In this document: positions 45,680 through 59,093 of the stretch, piece by piece | Position numbering within the stretch: the stretch's first letter is position 1 | How the letters are laid out: each line of letters starts with the position of its first letter | DNA from: Lepas anatifera | Taxonomy: Eukaryota; Arthropoda; Thecostraca; Lepadidae | Direction of reading: 5' to 3' | DNA length: 64,000 nt | NCBI GenBank assembly: GCA_034440635.1 | Contig: JAOTON010002101.1 | Coordinates: forward strand, 372,001 to 436,000 | The notes under the pieces: generated by a model | Seen by the model: the letters and a program-made list of their open reading frames with translations, nothing else | What the model was told of the DNA's origin: nothing | Databases searched by the model: none | Translations under genes and position numbers: made by a program

Positions 45680-45723
45680 GATACCTCCTGTTTGATACCT
45701 CCTGTTTAATACCTCCTGTTTGA
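45680..45723. repeat. Tandem repeat, 14-bp unit, three copies
   Basis: The unit ATACCTCCTGTTTG is repeated at 45681, 45695 and 45709 with one change. Confidence 0.92.
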
Positions 45724-45725
45724 TA

Positions 45726-48479
45726 GTAAAATTGTACCGCCAAACTATCTCTTTGGAGGACACTGAGTGGCTTCAGGGAGACCTGAACGCTCAGTGACAC
45801 AAGGTGATTGAACCGATGTCAAGGGCCGTTGGAGATTGGATAATTTTGGCGATCGGAGATTTAAACAAAGTGTCGTTTCTTATTATCAGACCTATTGCGT
45901 CCATAAATTGTTTCTTTTAAAATTTCGACAAACTCGTCTATTCCCTTTAAGGGAAGCACCCCCTCCCCCGTTTCTGTCGCCTATGCATACACCCCTAGAA
46001 TCTAGGCGCCCTAAAACCATAACGCAAATCATAATGTAGCTATACTTTTCCTCAACATATGGCTCGCATGACGCAGATATCGAAACAAATGACGCACACG
46101 TGCTGGTAGGTAATTAAAACTACGTCTGAATCTTTTGTCCCAGTTGATGTTTTCGATCAGGAACTGGAATCACCTAACCATTCATTTCAGGTGAGTTCAC
46201 CCTCTCTGTTATCGGCTGTTTGTTGGATGGACGGTTTCCAGTTCAGCCCATTGCCCCGTCATCGTGGACTTTTTATGGTGTGACCGCGCGTAAATGGTAA
46301 TTCTGAGTTAACTAGTGATTCATTGTTCTCGACGGCGGAAATAATGAGATTATGCTGATACCCAGATACGCGATGTGTTGGATAGGGGAATGCGCCTGTG
46401 GTTTCTGACCTGTTCTCCCGGAGATCAAGTGTGACTGGCAGAAATACAGAAGCCTTAATTGTGCCGTGTGTTGGTACCTTAGCTATCTGGGCGTCCCATT
46501 TTACATACCATTTTAGGTATGCACTCGAGGACTCCTGAAGTTGGTCTTAGTTCACCGGCTTCATCTAACCGATTTAACATTAATTTGAGTTCATTAAATA
46601 TTCTCGCCCCTGTCGCTTAAAGCCGGAGCTCGCATTTCGCGTAATATTACTACGTTGCAGTCTCTTGAATCAGGTGTTGTTATATTACTGATTTTTAATG
46701 ACTGAATTAAATATCCCGGTGTCCACCCCAATTGTTTTCCTTTTCTTATTTTGACACCGTAAAAATCATTCTTGGGCCAATAAAGATGGTGCCCTAAAAG
46801 TGGATTTATGCTACCTAGGGTACTAGTGTCATGTGACCCAATTTTAGAATTTCAGAATAGTTACACCTCCTTTCACTCGGGCATTGAAATTGCGGTGTCA
46901 TTTGGTTCGGAATGTAGCTCTGCCGCAGTTCCGAACAATCGATTCGCTCACGGTTGCCAACGGCGTAATTTTTTAGGTTTCCCTGAGTGCCTAGTAACCA
47001 TTATCTTTCTTTCGCAGCTTAAGCTCAGCTTTACGCTAACAGCCAATAACAGTAAATATACATAGTAAGGTAGCTTTTATCGTAAGGTTCATATTGACCA
47101 GAATATATCGCTTGTTGTCAGACGCTGATGCGTATATTTTCTTTCATTATCACTCGCATACATGTTAGCCCGTGGTACGAACAGTCTTCATTCACTTTAC
47201 CTGCGTCAGGCTTGAAGAGCTGTATTCATCTCCTGTTTTGATGATGACGTCTTGCAGTAGCCTTATGCTTTCTTCGGCACCAGAGTTGATAAATGCAGCA
47301 ACAGCATGAACAAATGTTTTTTTCGCGGCAATTGCCGGGAGCCGCTGCCAATTTCTGGACCGGTCGGCGAGCTGTCACCATTCCAGGCAGCGTGATAAAG
47401 AGAAGCCACGGCTCTTTGGCGGAGAGGCTCACTAGGGGTTCTACCTGGCATGCGGCTAAGAAGTAATTTTTGTCTTCTGGAACTTCCTGTGGCCTCCCTG
47501 TTCCCTTTTATCGTTCTTCTCGGGTCACGTCCTGGATTAAGGGTGCACACATCCATAAACGTACCTCCAGGGAGACTGTGTGCCTTTCTGAGGTGGTTTT
47601 GTCTTTCTTAGTAGTTTACAATAGCGCCAGCAATTGGACGGAGAGCCGGAATGTTCAGGGAGCTGCATAGTTTCCTCCAAGTGCTGACGATCACTTTATG
47701 CAGCCCAGGCAATAGCATAGCCAGCATGCCTTCGACTGGTCCTACAATGGGAATTTGTCCACAAAGAAGGCAGACAACGTGCTTGCCTGGCTGTGAGACT
47801 ATATATTAATTCAGGAATTTTTCCAACGGTATTACTCAAACGAATGTTGGTCATTTTGTATTGATATTATCTAACTGTTGAAGAAGTTTATAAAAGAATT
47901 ATCGTATTGTCTAGTATCTAAACCAGGAAGAAACAAGCAAAATTAAAATTAATCAAAACAAGCAAATAGATATTTCTTGGGGTATTATTATAGATGCGAT
48001 CCGAGAAAAACAGCAAAAAGGCGGCGGGTCACACCGAGGTTGGGTGATCTTCAAGAGGAAAACTCCTCACACGTACGCAGAGTGAAATAAACTGGTGAAT
48101 CTTGTGGTCTAAAGATCGCCTGCCGCTTTATCCTGCCCCGGACCAAGTGCATAAAATGCCGTAATTGCTACGACTGGTTTCTGGTTTTCGTGCAGAAATC
48201 TCTGCGCCTGCCAACAGCCGCGCCAGAAAATGTACTTGTATTGTGTCAGCTATCGACTTAGGTGCTGAACGAGGATAAGACTCCTGTGGGAGCTCATTGC
48301 CAAAATTTGAAATTGAAACAGCTCGGGTAATTAACTCAGGTCATTAGCAGGCCTGTGGTTAAGACCCTATAACCAGATGATTTTGCTCATTTGTTCATTA
48401 GGGCCATTCTCAACAGCTAAATATGCCCAATTACGGAGATTATTGGCGTGGGTATGCACGGTGTATAATGAACCTCCCA
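45726..48479. other. No gene recognised
   Basis: Unique-looking sequence of moderate GC. Open frames at 46808-47065 (plus) and 47263-47556 (minus) have no recognisable domain, splice partner or repeat relative. Confidence 0.4.
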
Positions 48480-48620
48480 ACCAGTCCAGGTGGAACACAG
48501 AAGGCGGCTTTTTCCCTCCGAAGGGATTGAACCCATGTTAATCCATGCTGTCCCAATCTGGAGTCTCTAATGAAGCTATTAGGCCAACTTGCCCCAGATA
48601 TTTCACGCTCTTAGCGATGA
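48480..48620 (-). mobile_element. Degenerate tRNA-derived SINE, minus strand
   Basis: Similar to 58140-58236 on the same strand: 'gggattgaacccatgttaatccatgct.tccc' against 'gggattgaacccacgtttatccatgctatccc', with comparable flanking 'ccag..gg..cac.gaaggcgg'. Minus-strand box B is GGGTTCAATCCC. Box A is poor, so it is an old SINE copy or tRNA relic. Confidence 0.55.
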
Positions 48621-48695
48621 CAGTAGTAGCCTGTATGCGAGGGGTTTGTTAGAAACTATTGTGATAGAAACTTAAGCATTGTACTGCTAACGTCT

Positions 48696-49535
48696 TTAAC
48701 ATGCGCATTGACGGGGGTCTGAGCCACCTTCGCTTTGACGGGGGTATCCCCCCCCTAAGATCTCGAGAACCACGCTGGGTAGCGAAAAACGGTAAACGGC
48801 GTTGGGCAGCCCATCCACTTCTCCATCGAAAATATTTTGACCATTTTTTGTCAGGTCACATTTAAGGTCACTAGAGGTCGAAACATGCCGTAATAGGGAT
48901 AACATGTAAATGAAGGTTTTCGGTCATTACATCTGAACAAGTAAAGATAGAGAAAAACGATTTAAACTATATGAATCCTCGCAGCAAGCCGAATCAAATG
49001 ATATATGATATGACCTTGCTAGGAGGTCAAATCAAAGATTTGACCTGACCTGAGGTCAGGTCACGGGCAAATTATATAAAATGCATATGATTAGAACCTC
49101 AAAGACAAGGCAAATCGAATGCAGTTAAAATAAACGCTCTATCGCCATCCGTTACTAAGTTATTCACTTAAAACCATTTTCCCCATGTATTTCCAAAGGA
49201 GAGGTCATGGCTCGTACCTAACCTTAGGTCATCGATATCAAAAATACCGGAACATATTTTAGAGAACTCAGTGGGCCTAACATGTCACATGAGTTTCAAT
49301 CGGATAAGTTTACCCTGTTCCGACCTATGCTATCTTAAACTTTTTGAGGTCAGGTCACTTGACCTGTGCTGGTGACCTGACCTGAGTTGACCTGACCTTA
49401 AAATTTTCACAAAAGTTGTAAAAATGATGAGAGAAAAGGTATGCCAAGTACGACGGCGCTACGCACCGCCGTTTTTATGCTTTTTCAAAAAACCCGAGGG
49501 GAGCGGGTACCCGCCCCCGTCAATGCGCGTGTTAA
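48696..49535. mobile_element. TTAA-flanked element, subfamily A (840 bp)
   Basis: Left tip TTAACATGCGCATTGACGGG, right tip CCCGTCAATGCGCGTGTTAA. Contains the same AGGTCA palindrome as 25829-26680, here at 49041-49063, and the subterminal hairpin (49451-49471, now with mismatches) followed by TTTTT. A solitary copy not joined to a subfamily B element. Confidence 0.88.
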
Positions 49536-49912
49536 AATGTCCCCCATATGAAATATCCATACGATAACAGCATCGCATAATACCTATCCAGGTGCTTAGT
49601 GAGAACTGATGGAAGACATAAATTTCGATCTCGTTTGCAATCATGATTGATATTCTATTCGGAACCGCTACAGAGCATCTTTCAACATAAAAACGGCGTC
49701 ACAATTTCAATGGCCGATCAAAAGGAGAGGCTGCTCGGCGGAAATTCTGAAAATCTGGCATATGACGCTGGGAAACTGGGTAGTGTAACTTAACTGGGAG
49801 TTTACCGTGACTAAAGGAGAGAGGAAGCACATTAGTGCGTCACAAGTTCAGAACATGTGTCTTAATTGGAGCGTATTCTGGTTTTCATCTTTGCCCTTAC
49901 GAAAGGGGGGTA

Positions 49913-49980
49913 TACATTTATGTATTTATGTATGTAGGTATGTATGTGTGTATGCATGTATGCATATATCTATGTATGGA
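49913..49980. repeat. (TATG)n-type microsatellite
   Basis: Imperfect tetranucleotide run, 'tatgtatgtaggtatgtatg' and variants. Confidence 0.85.
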
Positions 49981-51170
49981 CGTATCTAGTTACATGTACG
50001 TCTTGGAACATTCCTATCATCCTTGCTTTCTAAGGTTGTGTCTCGGGTTTGAATAATCAACATCATCGTAGATCTCGCGTTTGTTATGACTCCCACCTGA
50101 CTCTCTTATGGCTTGTTTACGAACTGCTGAGGTCCCCCGACTCTGCGATCTCGCCTATGCTCTATAAAGCCGACCACATGTCAGCAACCTTGGGCGCTAA
50201 CAGCCGCGACAGCGCCTGATCTGGAGCGGAACTAACTGGAGGTGGGTGGATTAAAACGGACACGGGTTCCATACACCATGCCCTGCCACCGCAGCACAGG
50301 TCAAACATGCAGAGGAGGAAACACTCCCGGCGATGATCGGTCGAAACATTGGGCTGATGTCACTACTGATTGTTTGCTGATGCTATGCTGCAGGCATTGT
50401 TGGCAAAAGTCAGGAGCAATGCCTGGAACAGGGGAAACTACCACGGTGGGCTCGTCGTAAAAGGATACAAACATGCCGGTCCGAAGATTGATACGAGGGG
50501 GGCTGATGGCGCCGCTAATATGATGTGAGATCATCGGGCCATGTTTGTCGTTGTGTCTAGTCTGTCGTGTAACTTGAGAGAGAAAAATACGATCACTCCA
50601 TACCCAAAAACGACGAACAAATAGATATTGAATATATTTCACTGCACGATATGGCACAGCCGCTGAAAGCGCCCTAAAACCCCCAATACACACACGAATA
50701 TGTTTCACTCTGCGGATGACTTCATCGTGATGAAGTATCCTGACTTGTCATTCGAAAATCCTTCCCAACTGTGCTTGTTGGAATGCCTGCAGAAATGATT
50801 TCTTAGTACGACTCGTTCAAGTGAGATTCCATGCTAACGCAGACGCGTAGGCGCCATAAAGCACTAACCTTCTTTCATTAAGATCGGATGCATATTATTG
50901 GAAATTTCTCACACATTGTTTTAATCATGGCACTTTTCAACTCAGCATTTATTCTTTCTCAGCATTGCTAGAGTGATATTGTTTTTCAGTGCATATGCGA
51001 TACTTATACGCATTTTTCTTAATTCATAAATGTCGGTATTGGGGGTGGCCCTTTCTATTCGGAAAATTCCTAAATTTCAAACGGAGTGGGAGAAATCCAA
51101 AAACTTTTCGGGGAAACAACGGAAAATGTAATCGATTCCAGCTCCGAAAAAGTTTTTGGTTTTATATGAG
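49981..51170. other. No gene recognised
   Basis: Contains a 135-codon minus-strand frame (50301-50708) and shorter plus-strand frames. None shows a recognisable domain or convincing splice context. Confidence 0.4.
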
Positions 51171-51423
51171 CAATAGGCGGATCCAGAGGGCAAGTGCCTT
51201 TCTCCGATCGAGCCAGTCGTGCTGAAACATCGCCTCCCATCTTCCCCAGGATGAAACTATTGTTGCCATATTTGGTGCCCATGTGATAAGTCACACCTCA
51301 AGATTTGGCGCCCCTGGCCCAAAATGACGCCCCCTCCAGTTCCAAATGGCGCCCCTGCCGGATACAAATGGCACCGCTCTAACCGAGTGCCTCCTCCTAC
51401 CGGAAATCGTGGATCTGCCTATG
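51171..51423. mobile_element. hAT-type MITE, TSD not confirmed
   Basis: Left end CAATAGGCGGATCCAG, right end GTGGATCTGCCTATG. The interior with repeated 'aaatggcgcccct' words resembles 15466-15703. The flanking eight bases do not match, so the termini have diverged or recombined. Confidence 0.6.
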
Positions 51424-53536
51424 CGTTAGGGTGGTGGTTTCGTGTTAGTGGGAGCCTAATTATTTAATGCTCCCCTTCCCTCAAATTATTTTGCCATCAG
51501 CGGAGTCCATGAGCCCAAGGTCCTGTGTACTCATAGGCCTATGTTTGCTAAATGCGTAAAATGTGTGATAAAACGCCTCTCAAGTCTTGACAGCTAAATG
51601 AATTTGGAAACAGTTTGTATGCGCCACCACTCGGAGGTCATTTAGACGTCAGCGAAGGTTGTAGGTGTAGATTTATTAAGTCGGCCTTCTGGCTGTCGCA
51701 TGAGCAACGGTGTCGCCGTGGTGAACTAATGCATGCTATCGAAAGTGTGTCCGTTGTTCTACCCTGTACGCGGCACATGCTTTTGAACCGAAAAGCGACC
51801 GTTAGACGGGGGATTTTGCCTTATTGGTAAGCCCCGAGACCGCTGCATTGTTACCACATAAGGTGCCAAGTGTGCAGAATTATGCGAATATTTATGTGCC
51901 CCGGTGTGGTCTAGTTTGGACGATGGCCAAGCTTATCTTACAGATCTTAATAAAATCTGCACGGAGCGCCTATACTGGCGAGCCAGGAGAGACATCTTTT
52001 CCTATAGATGGATGAGGGATTTTTGATCGGGCAGGGGTGCCATTTTCACTAGAAAGGTGCCACTTTTGGGCAGCGTGACATATCACGAAAGCCGAATCAT
52101 ATTGCAGGGACGCCAATGCTCTCATCTCAAAGGGAGAGGGGAAGCGAGATATCAGGAAAGCGCCGAGGATGCTTCAGGGGGCGTCAATCTCGAGTGGAGT
52201 GCACCAACAACTTCCTACTTCCCCCGCCCTTGGATCTGCTAGTGTCCCCTCGCAAGTTTTCGGCACTCGCATCGATTATTTTAGCCTTTTCTTCCACTTG
52301 TCATCGTGAACTAATGCAAATGTTCTCAAGCTGGTCGTAACTTTGGTACCTTGATATCAGCCATCAGACCGATTTTAAGTTTTGACCTCGCCTTCCACCT
52401 GTCTCCGACCCGCGGGTCCTCGCCAGTTCGAAGGCCGTCCGTCCCCTAAGTAAAATGTGGTGACGCCCCTGCACTGGCGTTGCATGCCTTTACCGTGAAA
52501 TTTTGAATCGCGGGATTTGAAGTGTGTAATGACTGGAACATTACTTCTTAAATGCACCCGCGTGTCTGGATGTCTCCATTTTGCTGTGTTCTGGGAGCCC
52601 GAATATGTCCCTGTGCGTGCAACTTGTTTTTAAACAGCGGTCCTACTTTTCCTCAAAACTGCCACGTTCCTGAACTTGTATTCTGTTCGTTAGTCATTAG
52701 ATATGTGTAGCGAAATTGTCGTAGCATATTTACTCGGAACCAGCAATTTACACGTCTACCCGGGTGTCTATTTGAGCAGTAACTGCCTTGAACCGTGCTC
52801 TTAGTGAAAATGGCCCGGCCGTTAGCGGATAAATGCCGTCTAAACCATTCATTGCGCCCTATCGGCCGATATGTTCGCGTTCTTCCGAGCGACCTAGTTA
52901 CGAATGGCAGGCATCCGCCTCAAGGAAAAGTAAAACTGGACATCTATTGCTTGGTGAGCCCAGTTCGTGATAATTACTGACGATATTTTAAACTGGAGAG
53001 ACCGTCGCTTTCTTGCGCTTCTGAAACCACTTCCGTACGGGAAAATTGCCAACGATCGTTAGGTCTGTTGACTGTATTTTAGCACTAGTTTCTTTTTTCT
53101 GTATCGACGCTCATGTTATATTTAAGCTTTGATATCCGTATAATATTGGCTGAGTTATCTTAAATCGCTGTTTGAACTTGCTTCTGTCATTTGTTCGTTG
53201 ACGCTGTGAACCTCGTTCTAAACAGTTAAGTAATCTGGAGACGTCTCGTAGCCTTACGTTTCTCCTGTTTACTTGCGTTCTAAGTCAATCTCTACATGCC
53301 CTCAAGCCTTTGTTTAATTCTATCACTCCGTCGTCCGTATGCATGACCATCAGAAGAGCTGCTAAACGTTGGTGGACCTTTCTATTAATTCGAATGATAC
53401 AATGAATCTTGGTTTCTTTAGTTGGGATTTTGTACTTATATTGAGGCGTATAATAATAGTTCGCTAACCTCGCCCTGTCTTGCCGGAATTTTAAGGAGCC
53501 CCTTACACGGAAACCTAGAAATGTGGTGTTTGAACC
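51424..53536. other. No gene recognised; decayed MITE-like patch at 52025-52245
   Basis: The patch at 52025-52245 has 'ggcaggggtgcc', 'gcgccgagg' and a closing 'cgcccttggatctgctagtg', reminiscent of the hAT MITEs but without a clear left end. The remainder is unique sequence without recognisable features. Confidence 0.35.
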
Positions 53537-53684
53537 CAGTGGTGGTTAAAAGGGGGCTAGGGCGCTCAAGCCCCCCCCCCCGCCTGAAATGTCCGAGTGC
53601 CTATAATTGATAAATAGCCGGAGGGGAATGGTGGGACAGGCTCGAGCCCCTAACCCCCTGAAATGGAGTCCTGGATACGCCAGT
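53537..53684. mobile_element. hAT-type MITE, about 148 bp, weak TSD
   Basis: Left CAGTGGTGG, right CCTGGATACGCCAGTG. The interior ('agggggctagggcgctcaag', 'gagtgcctata') matches 5063-5226. The flanking eight bases agree only partly, so the boundaries are approximate. Confidence 0.6.
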
Positions 53685-56409
53685 GTTTAGACTGGTCATC
53701 AAGAGTTTGCAGATTCAACAGCGACTAGTGCATAAGTTCGTGGTCGTTTAGTACCAGCAAGGCTGAGCCATAGATAACAATACTGAGTCTTGTTATCTAT
53801 GAGTGAGTCTGTGTTCTTTGTTGTGGGTTTCATGGTTCGGTGCGACTGTTGACATGTTCCTTTCTCTGCTACAATGTCGGCTGACAGCTGTGGCTTATCT
53901 CTGTTCAAGCGCGTAAAATTTTCCTGATATGTTTATTAGCGCTGCTTGCTTATTTTAGGTTTAATCGGTTTAATAACCAAGCCTAGTTCTCCGGTCCGGC
54001 AGTTGCGCCGTCTGTAACATACACCTCTACAACGCGCTGGCTGCGTACATACATGGAGGGCCTTCACTCACTGAAGTGGATCCTCTAGATGTGTTAATTT
54101 TGATAGATCGGGACGTGCGTGGCCGCTCGTCGGCGCATTCTCCCATCGTTTACATCTGTTCAATTTAACGTTGACGGGCATTGTTTCTACCGCATCGTTA
54201 AATAGCTACGGAAGAGGGCGCTTAAGAGATGCATCGGGGGAGAACAACCTACTGCGTGTTTTGCTGCGTGCAGCGAAGTAACGCATTGTGTGCACGTGTT
54301 TTATGTGGTGTGGGTAGAATGTGAGTGTTCTGAAGCAGCATACGGATCCGAATTAGCCTTGTTTCTGAGACAAGCACGCTCAAGGATGCACCCATACCAC
54401 GGGACTCAGTCATGTATCCAGCGGTTCTCCTATCGCCCTCTTAGTTGCGACATGCCTAGTTTTTTGTGGTCATTGGCGCGGTCAACCTTCTAGGAACATT
54501 AGATAGCCTTGGCTGGCATGGGAGCCATGCGTGATTTAACTAGCGGCCCCTTATGGTTGAACAGACAGCCTGGTGGCTAGTTCTCACCGGAAGTAAATCA
54601 CGTCCTCTGAACGAATGAGTCGGTTCATGGGCGCCGCTTTCGTTGACGCTACCGCAATTACACAGTCACTTGAGTCGGAAGTGCGGGTGATTACTTACGT
54701 GTCTACTGACTTTGCCTCGCTTCTGTACTTGTGTACTGCATCGTCGAAGATGCTTTTTATGTATTTGCCACCATGAATACTGAGTAGATTCTGTTTTGTT
54801 TTAAAATGCTACCAGTACTCTAATGAACGCCGTGCGGCCTACGGGCTGGTCTACCCTAGAGCGTGAATAACTAAGTGACCGCCTACATCACATCTAACGA
54901 TTTTTGGCCTATGCATTATACAACTGAAACTGAAGTCACGTGTTTCAGACTGCGTTCTTCCTGCCTGAGACCGGGCGGTGAGTCCTGCTGGTGAGATCGG
55001 CGTCTCGCTGTGACCTGGGAGCTTGGCGTGTCAGGGCGTATCGCTGTTTCGTCACTGACGTCCGCACCAGTATGGTGTTGTGGGAACACGATTAACGGTT
55101 TCGTTTATCGACGCCTCACCATTTCCTTGCGTCTCACCGTCGTCACGGTTGTCATATATTACAAAAGGCTTCCCCATTGCTTCCCCGTACTGAGGCGGCT
55201 CGAGTTCCGCGCCTATCTCCTTGCGATTTAGATCCGAGGTATACAAAAAATTAACGAGCGCCGCCGTAGGTAGGGGCTTTCTTAGTGCATTGTTGAAAAT
55301 GAGTGCGTGCAAAAATCACTGATTGGTTTTTATATCGATCTGTACCGACGGACTCAAGGTCACGGCGTTGCACACGTGTACCCTGTCTTCACGGGGTCCA
55401 TGTACGAGTCTACACAGTTGCTATCGTGTTGGACGTGTTGCACAGTTTAAAACTCTAAAAATTGTAATAACAAGTAGCTGGTGATATTTTATAATGCAGC
55501 ACTAGAAATCCGAGATGACACATTTGTAATATTGTAATTACCTTTTTTACTTTGCCTAAAGTCAGATTTTTCGGCGATGATATGATGCTCATAAACAAAA
55601 ATACTTGGAACGAAGTCTTTGCATAGCGTTTTGGACCATCGGTCACCACAATAATGCCTGCAATGCCTACACAATTCACTGGAGGACGCAGAGGGAGGGC
55701 CAACGGGCCATCCCCCAAAGTGGGGAAATTTCGGCCGACACGGTTGGTGAAATGGCGAAAAATGGCTCTGACATGTGTGTACGCTTAACAAGTTGGCATT
55801 TGCGTGGATGAGTTTTTGTGCAACATGAAGACCGGGCACCGTGTTTTTGAGAAATGTAACCGTCAGGGGATTTGAACCAAACATTCAATCGCGTAGAGCA
55901 TTCCGAAAATCCCCGGCTCCACGTTATGTTCCTCTCAGAGCTTCGATTTGTTCCTTAGTTTCCTGGCCTTTCACGCATGGCGGAGATCCCGGTTGGTTGG
56001 GGGGGGGGGGTCAGGACCAACTGGATTTTGGGTGTCCCACAGGCTTTGTAGGTATATGGTTTGTATTGCCGTGATAGTGTTAATCCCTCCAGGACCCCCA
56101 CCACCCCCCTTGGGTCGAAAACAGCTGGCCAGCCTTGCTTTCACGGCAGAACAGTGTTTCGTAATCTTACTTCTTTTTTGAACGCAGGGACATGTTCAAA
56201 TAGGCTGGTTCCCCTATGGGTCTGAGGGCTGGCGGCGGAGGCGTTGATTTGGAGACTACACCACGCTGGAGCCGACTGGGTGTAGAACAGCTCTAAATAC
56301 TCCCTGTTATCTGCAAACAGTGGGTTCTGGGGCGAGTGAAATACGAAACAGAGGGTTTCTTCTCATTCTCTGTCACATGGCTGTCTCAGTTCAAATCCAT
56401 CATATGTGA
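53685..56409. other. No gene recognised
   Basis: Unique-looking sequence with short open frames. The segment 55862-55925 has a minus-strand GGTTCAAATCCCC (box B-like) but no matching box A. A G-run lies at 55997-56010. Confidence 0.35.
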
Positions 56410-56660
56410 CCTTAGTCCGATCCAGAATTTCCTATCAGGGGGGAGATCTGTACCGGGGATGCCACTTTTGTGGGCGAAAGCTATCAGGTGGGCGCCAAGT
56501 CCTATCGTGGAGGCACCGACACTCCCATTCTGAGGGAGATGGTTGGAAGTGGCTTTTCAGGGGGCGCCACCGACCATTCAGGGAGCACCGTAACCATTTC
56601 AGGGGGTGCCGAGAGTCGATCAGGTGGGCCCAGTGCCCGTCCCCCTGGATCTGCCTATGA
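56410..56660. mobile_element. hAT-type MITE, minus orientation, TSD not found
   Basis: A left 'tccgatccagaatttc' and a right 'cccctggatctgcctatg' resemble hAT MITE termini. The interior words 'aggtgggcgcc', 'cagggggcgccac' and 'cagggggtgccgag' are inverted versions of those at 33445-33660. The exact ends are uncertain. Confidence 0.5.
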
Positions 56661-58139
56661 AGGTGCCGTGTTCGCTTTCACCATGCGTTTTAGCTTCTCA
56701 ATATCATTGGGGTGGGACCATCATTTGCGGGAACGGTGAACGAGGAAAGGGGCCGTCTGCAAATAACGTAACGCAAATGGGGATGGGGAGTCAGCTGCAG
56801 CGTTATCAAACTTTAACGTTAATGCTATATATCAAGCGTTATCAAACGTTACATGGGAGTGAAAAAAACATTGCATGGGGCGGGTGGGGGGAGAGGGGGA
56901 TTGAAAGTAACAAAATATGTGATATGTTTATGGACTACGTGAAAGTGGTGTGGATTAAAAAACAGTGAAAGGCTGCCTGCTGATATTTTTAACTTCGGAA
57001 ATGTTTTTGTCTGATAATTTGTTTATAACCATCATCCCTATCATTATCATGTATATAAAAAACGTTAATCTGCGCCCGAGCGCTAAACGTAAAGAGCACT
57101 GTTGCCACTGCCCCACCACCTCAGTCGCTCGCCTTTCGGTGCCTCGCTCCCAAACTAATGCACTTTCTACGCAGCGCCGGGCTCGGGCGCTGGGCGTGAT
57201 CTATTGCGGCGCCGCTGGTCAGCCCTGCCCACTGCGCCGCGCTCTCCCGTTCTCGCCGAGCGCACACCGCCTCCGTCGTAGTCGAGGGTGGATATACTAA
57301 CCTATACTTGCATCTATACGTCCTTGCAGAAGGTGTATTTTTTAGATTGTTCCTGCTTCATGAATATATGGCGATGGATCTAAACTATCGCGTTATCGCT
57401 TCTTATTTGTCCGCGTTTTATCAGACGGAAAATGCTTGACAAGAACATGTATTGTTCAATGACTGTTCTCACTCTCTTGCTGTTATTTTACTTCAAGTTT
57501 CTTAGGCCTGATTGTATCTAGTCCAATTTCCTGCATTGGATGAACCGTTTCGTTTAGAGCAGGGAAACATCCCCTGTGGTTGCACTGTTTTGGGGCCATT
57601 GCTGTATCGGCGGCTGTTGAGGCAGCGCTGTGGCCGTGCCAATATGTATCCCGTTATAGTTTTTATGATTTTGTACTTGACTTTATATTTTATTCCTGTT
57701 TTGTAGCTTTTTCTGATGATTAGTTTTACTAGCCCCCACCCTCGGCGTAATTTAGGGGCCCCGGGCCGGGGGCTTGGTGGCGGTCGTGTGCTCCCGGATG
57801 GTATGCTAGGAACCCTTGACCAGTCAGTCAGCTGGTGCATATGTGCGATTTCTGAGATCGTAGTTTTTTACGTGTCTTTTGTGATGATGCATTGTATGGT
57901 TTTAACATGGTACCCATCTCGTTAGATCTCTGTTTCTCTCAATATTCTTAATTTGCGGCAACCGCAACAACTGTTCATCACTTCCTGCATTGTTAGTGTT
58001 CAACAGTCTTCACCTGAATGCTCTCGTAACATAAAAATGGTCAATTTCTGGTTTTTGTTAGAGCCACTCACAACTGCCACACCTCTCTCAACTGCAGGGA
58101 GTGTTTGTGTGGGTGCTTAAGGAATTTTTCCACCCGACC
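56661..58139. other. No gene recognised; GC-rich block at 57065-57295
   Basis: The block 57065-57295 is rich in CpG and 'cgctc/cgcgc' words, unlike its AT-rich neighbours, and could be a small regulatory or exon-bearing island. No splice-compatible frame was identified. The open frame at 57502-57840 (minus) is not recognisable. Confidence 0.35.
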
Positions 58140-58345
58140 AGATGGGGCATGGAAGGTGGTCTCCCGCCGTGGGGATTGAACCCACGTTTATCCATGCTAT
58201 CCCGTGAGGCAGTGAAGCCACTAGACCACCCGGCGCCCTGTTGGGATTTAACGGCGCTCCAACTGCCAAGGTCATACGACCCGGCGCCTTGTTAGAAACC
58301 CTTGGCGGCATTGGGTTCAGAACGATGTCTTGGCATTTCAGCGAA
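58140..58345 (-). mobile_element. Two adjoining tRNA-derived SINE parts, minus strand
   Basis: 58241-58345 matches the tail and core of the SINE at 3243-3400 (for example 'ccaactgccaaggtcatacg'). Directly against it, 58163-58236 forms a tRNA-like head on the minus strand: box A TGGTCTAGTGG, box B GGGTTCAATCCCC, and a perfect five-pair T-stem (GTGGG/CCCAC). Its acceptor stem does not pair, so this is not a functional tRNA. The order suggests one SINE inserted at the end of another, or a dimeric SINE. Confidence 0.65.
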
Positions 58346-59085
58346 CCCACCCTTCGTATCAGGATAAATTTTAATAGCAATGTGTCTTCACGATGGCGTG
58401 CTGGGTTACAACGACGTAACGCTCTGATGTGCAAGAAACCGAAATTAAATCTGAAAGTCTTCCACAAGTCTTCTCATGACAAGCCCAAGAAACACCGTTC
58501 CACACGTTTTCCCATGACAAGCTCAGGGATCACCCAATAATTGAAATTAATAGCCTCTGATGAGATCAGACTCTACTCATTTTGAGCAAGCATTACGGTT
58601 GTCAGTTGTGGCTATGCGCGCGAGAAAACAGTTGCGTGTGCGTAATTGTCTCGTTATTGCAGAGCCTGGTTGCACGCGGCGAGCGCTCGGCACTGAGGTG
58701 TGACGTGAGAGTGTGTCTGGCTTCTCCCAGGCACGTGGCACGTCGTTACGAAGCTATTTATGGACTGGCATGTGGTGATGCTTGCGGCTCGGGGGATTTC
58801 GTGTCACCCGGTTGTGATGGTACCAGCGAGTTCTATGGCATATGTGTAAAGGTGTTATTGGTGTTTTGGATTCATGTCGAGTTTAGATGAACGCGTTTCG
58901 GTGTGCCTGTGCAAGGGGCGGATCTCAGTGAACTCACGGCTTGCGCGTTTCCAGGCCGGAATGATGTTTTCAAACAGTCTGAACCATCGGTGCAGGTTAA
59001 ATGTGTTGTGTTGCTGGATTGTTTCTAGGCGCTCTTCTTTAGGCTGCCAGTTTGTTTAACTTTGATTCGGAGTGTAGTCACTGCT
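58346..59085. other. No gene recognised
   Basis: The open frame at 58582-58890 (plus) is the longest and has no recognisable domain or splice partners. Confidence 0.35.
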
Positions 59086-59093
59086 CATTCAAT

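Noticed and set aside
55862..55925. tRNA-like box B on the minus strand
   Set aside because: No box A, no cloverleaf and no SINE body relative in the window.
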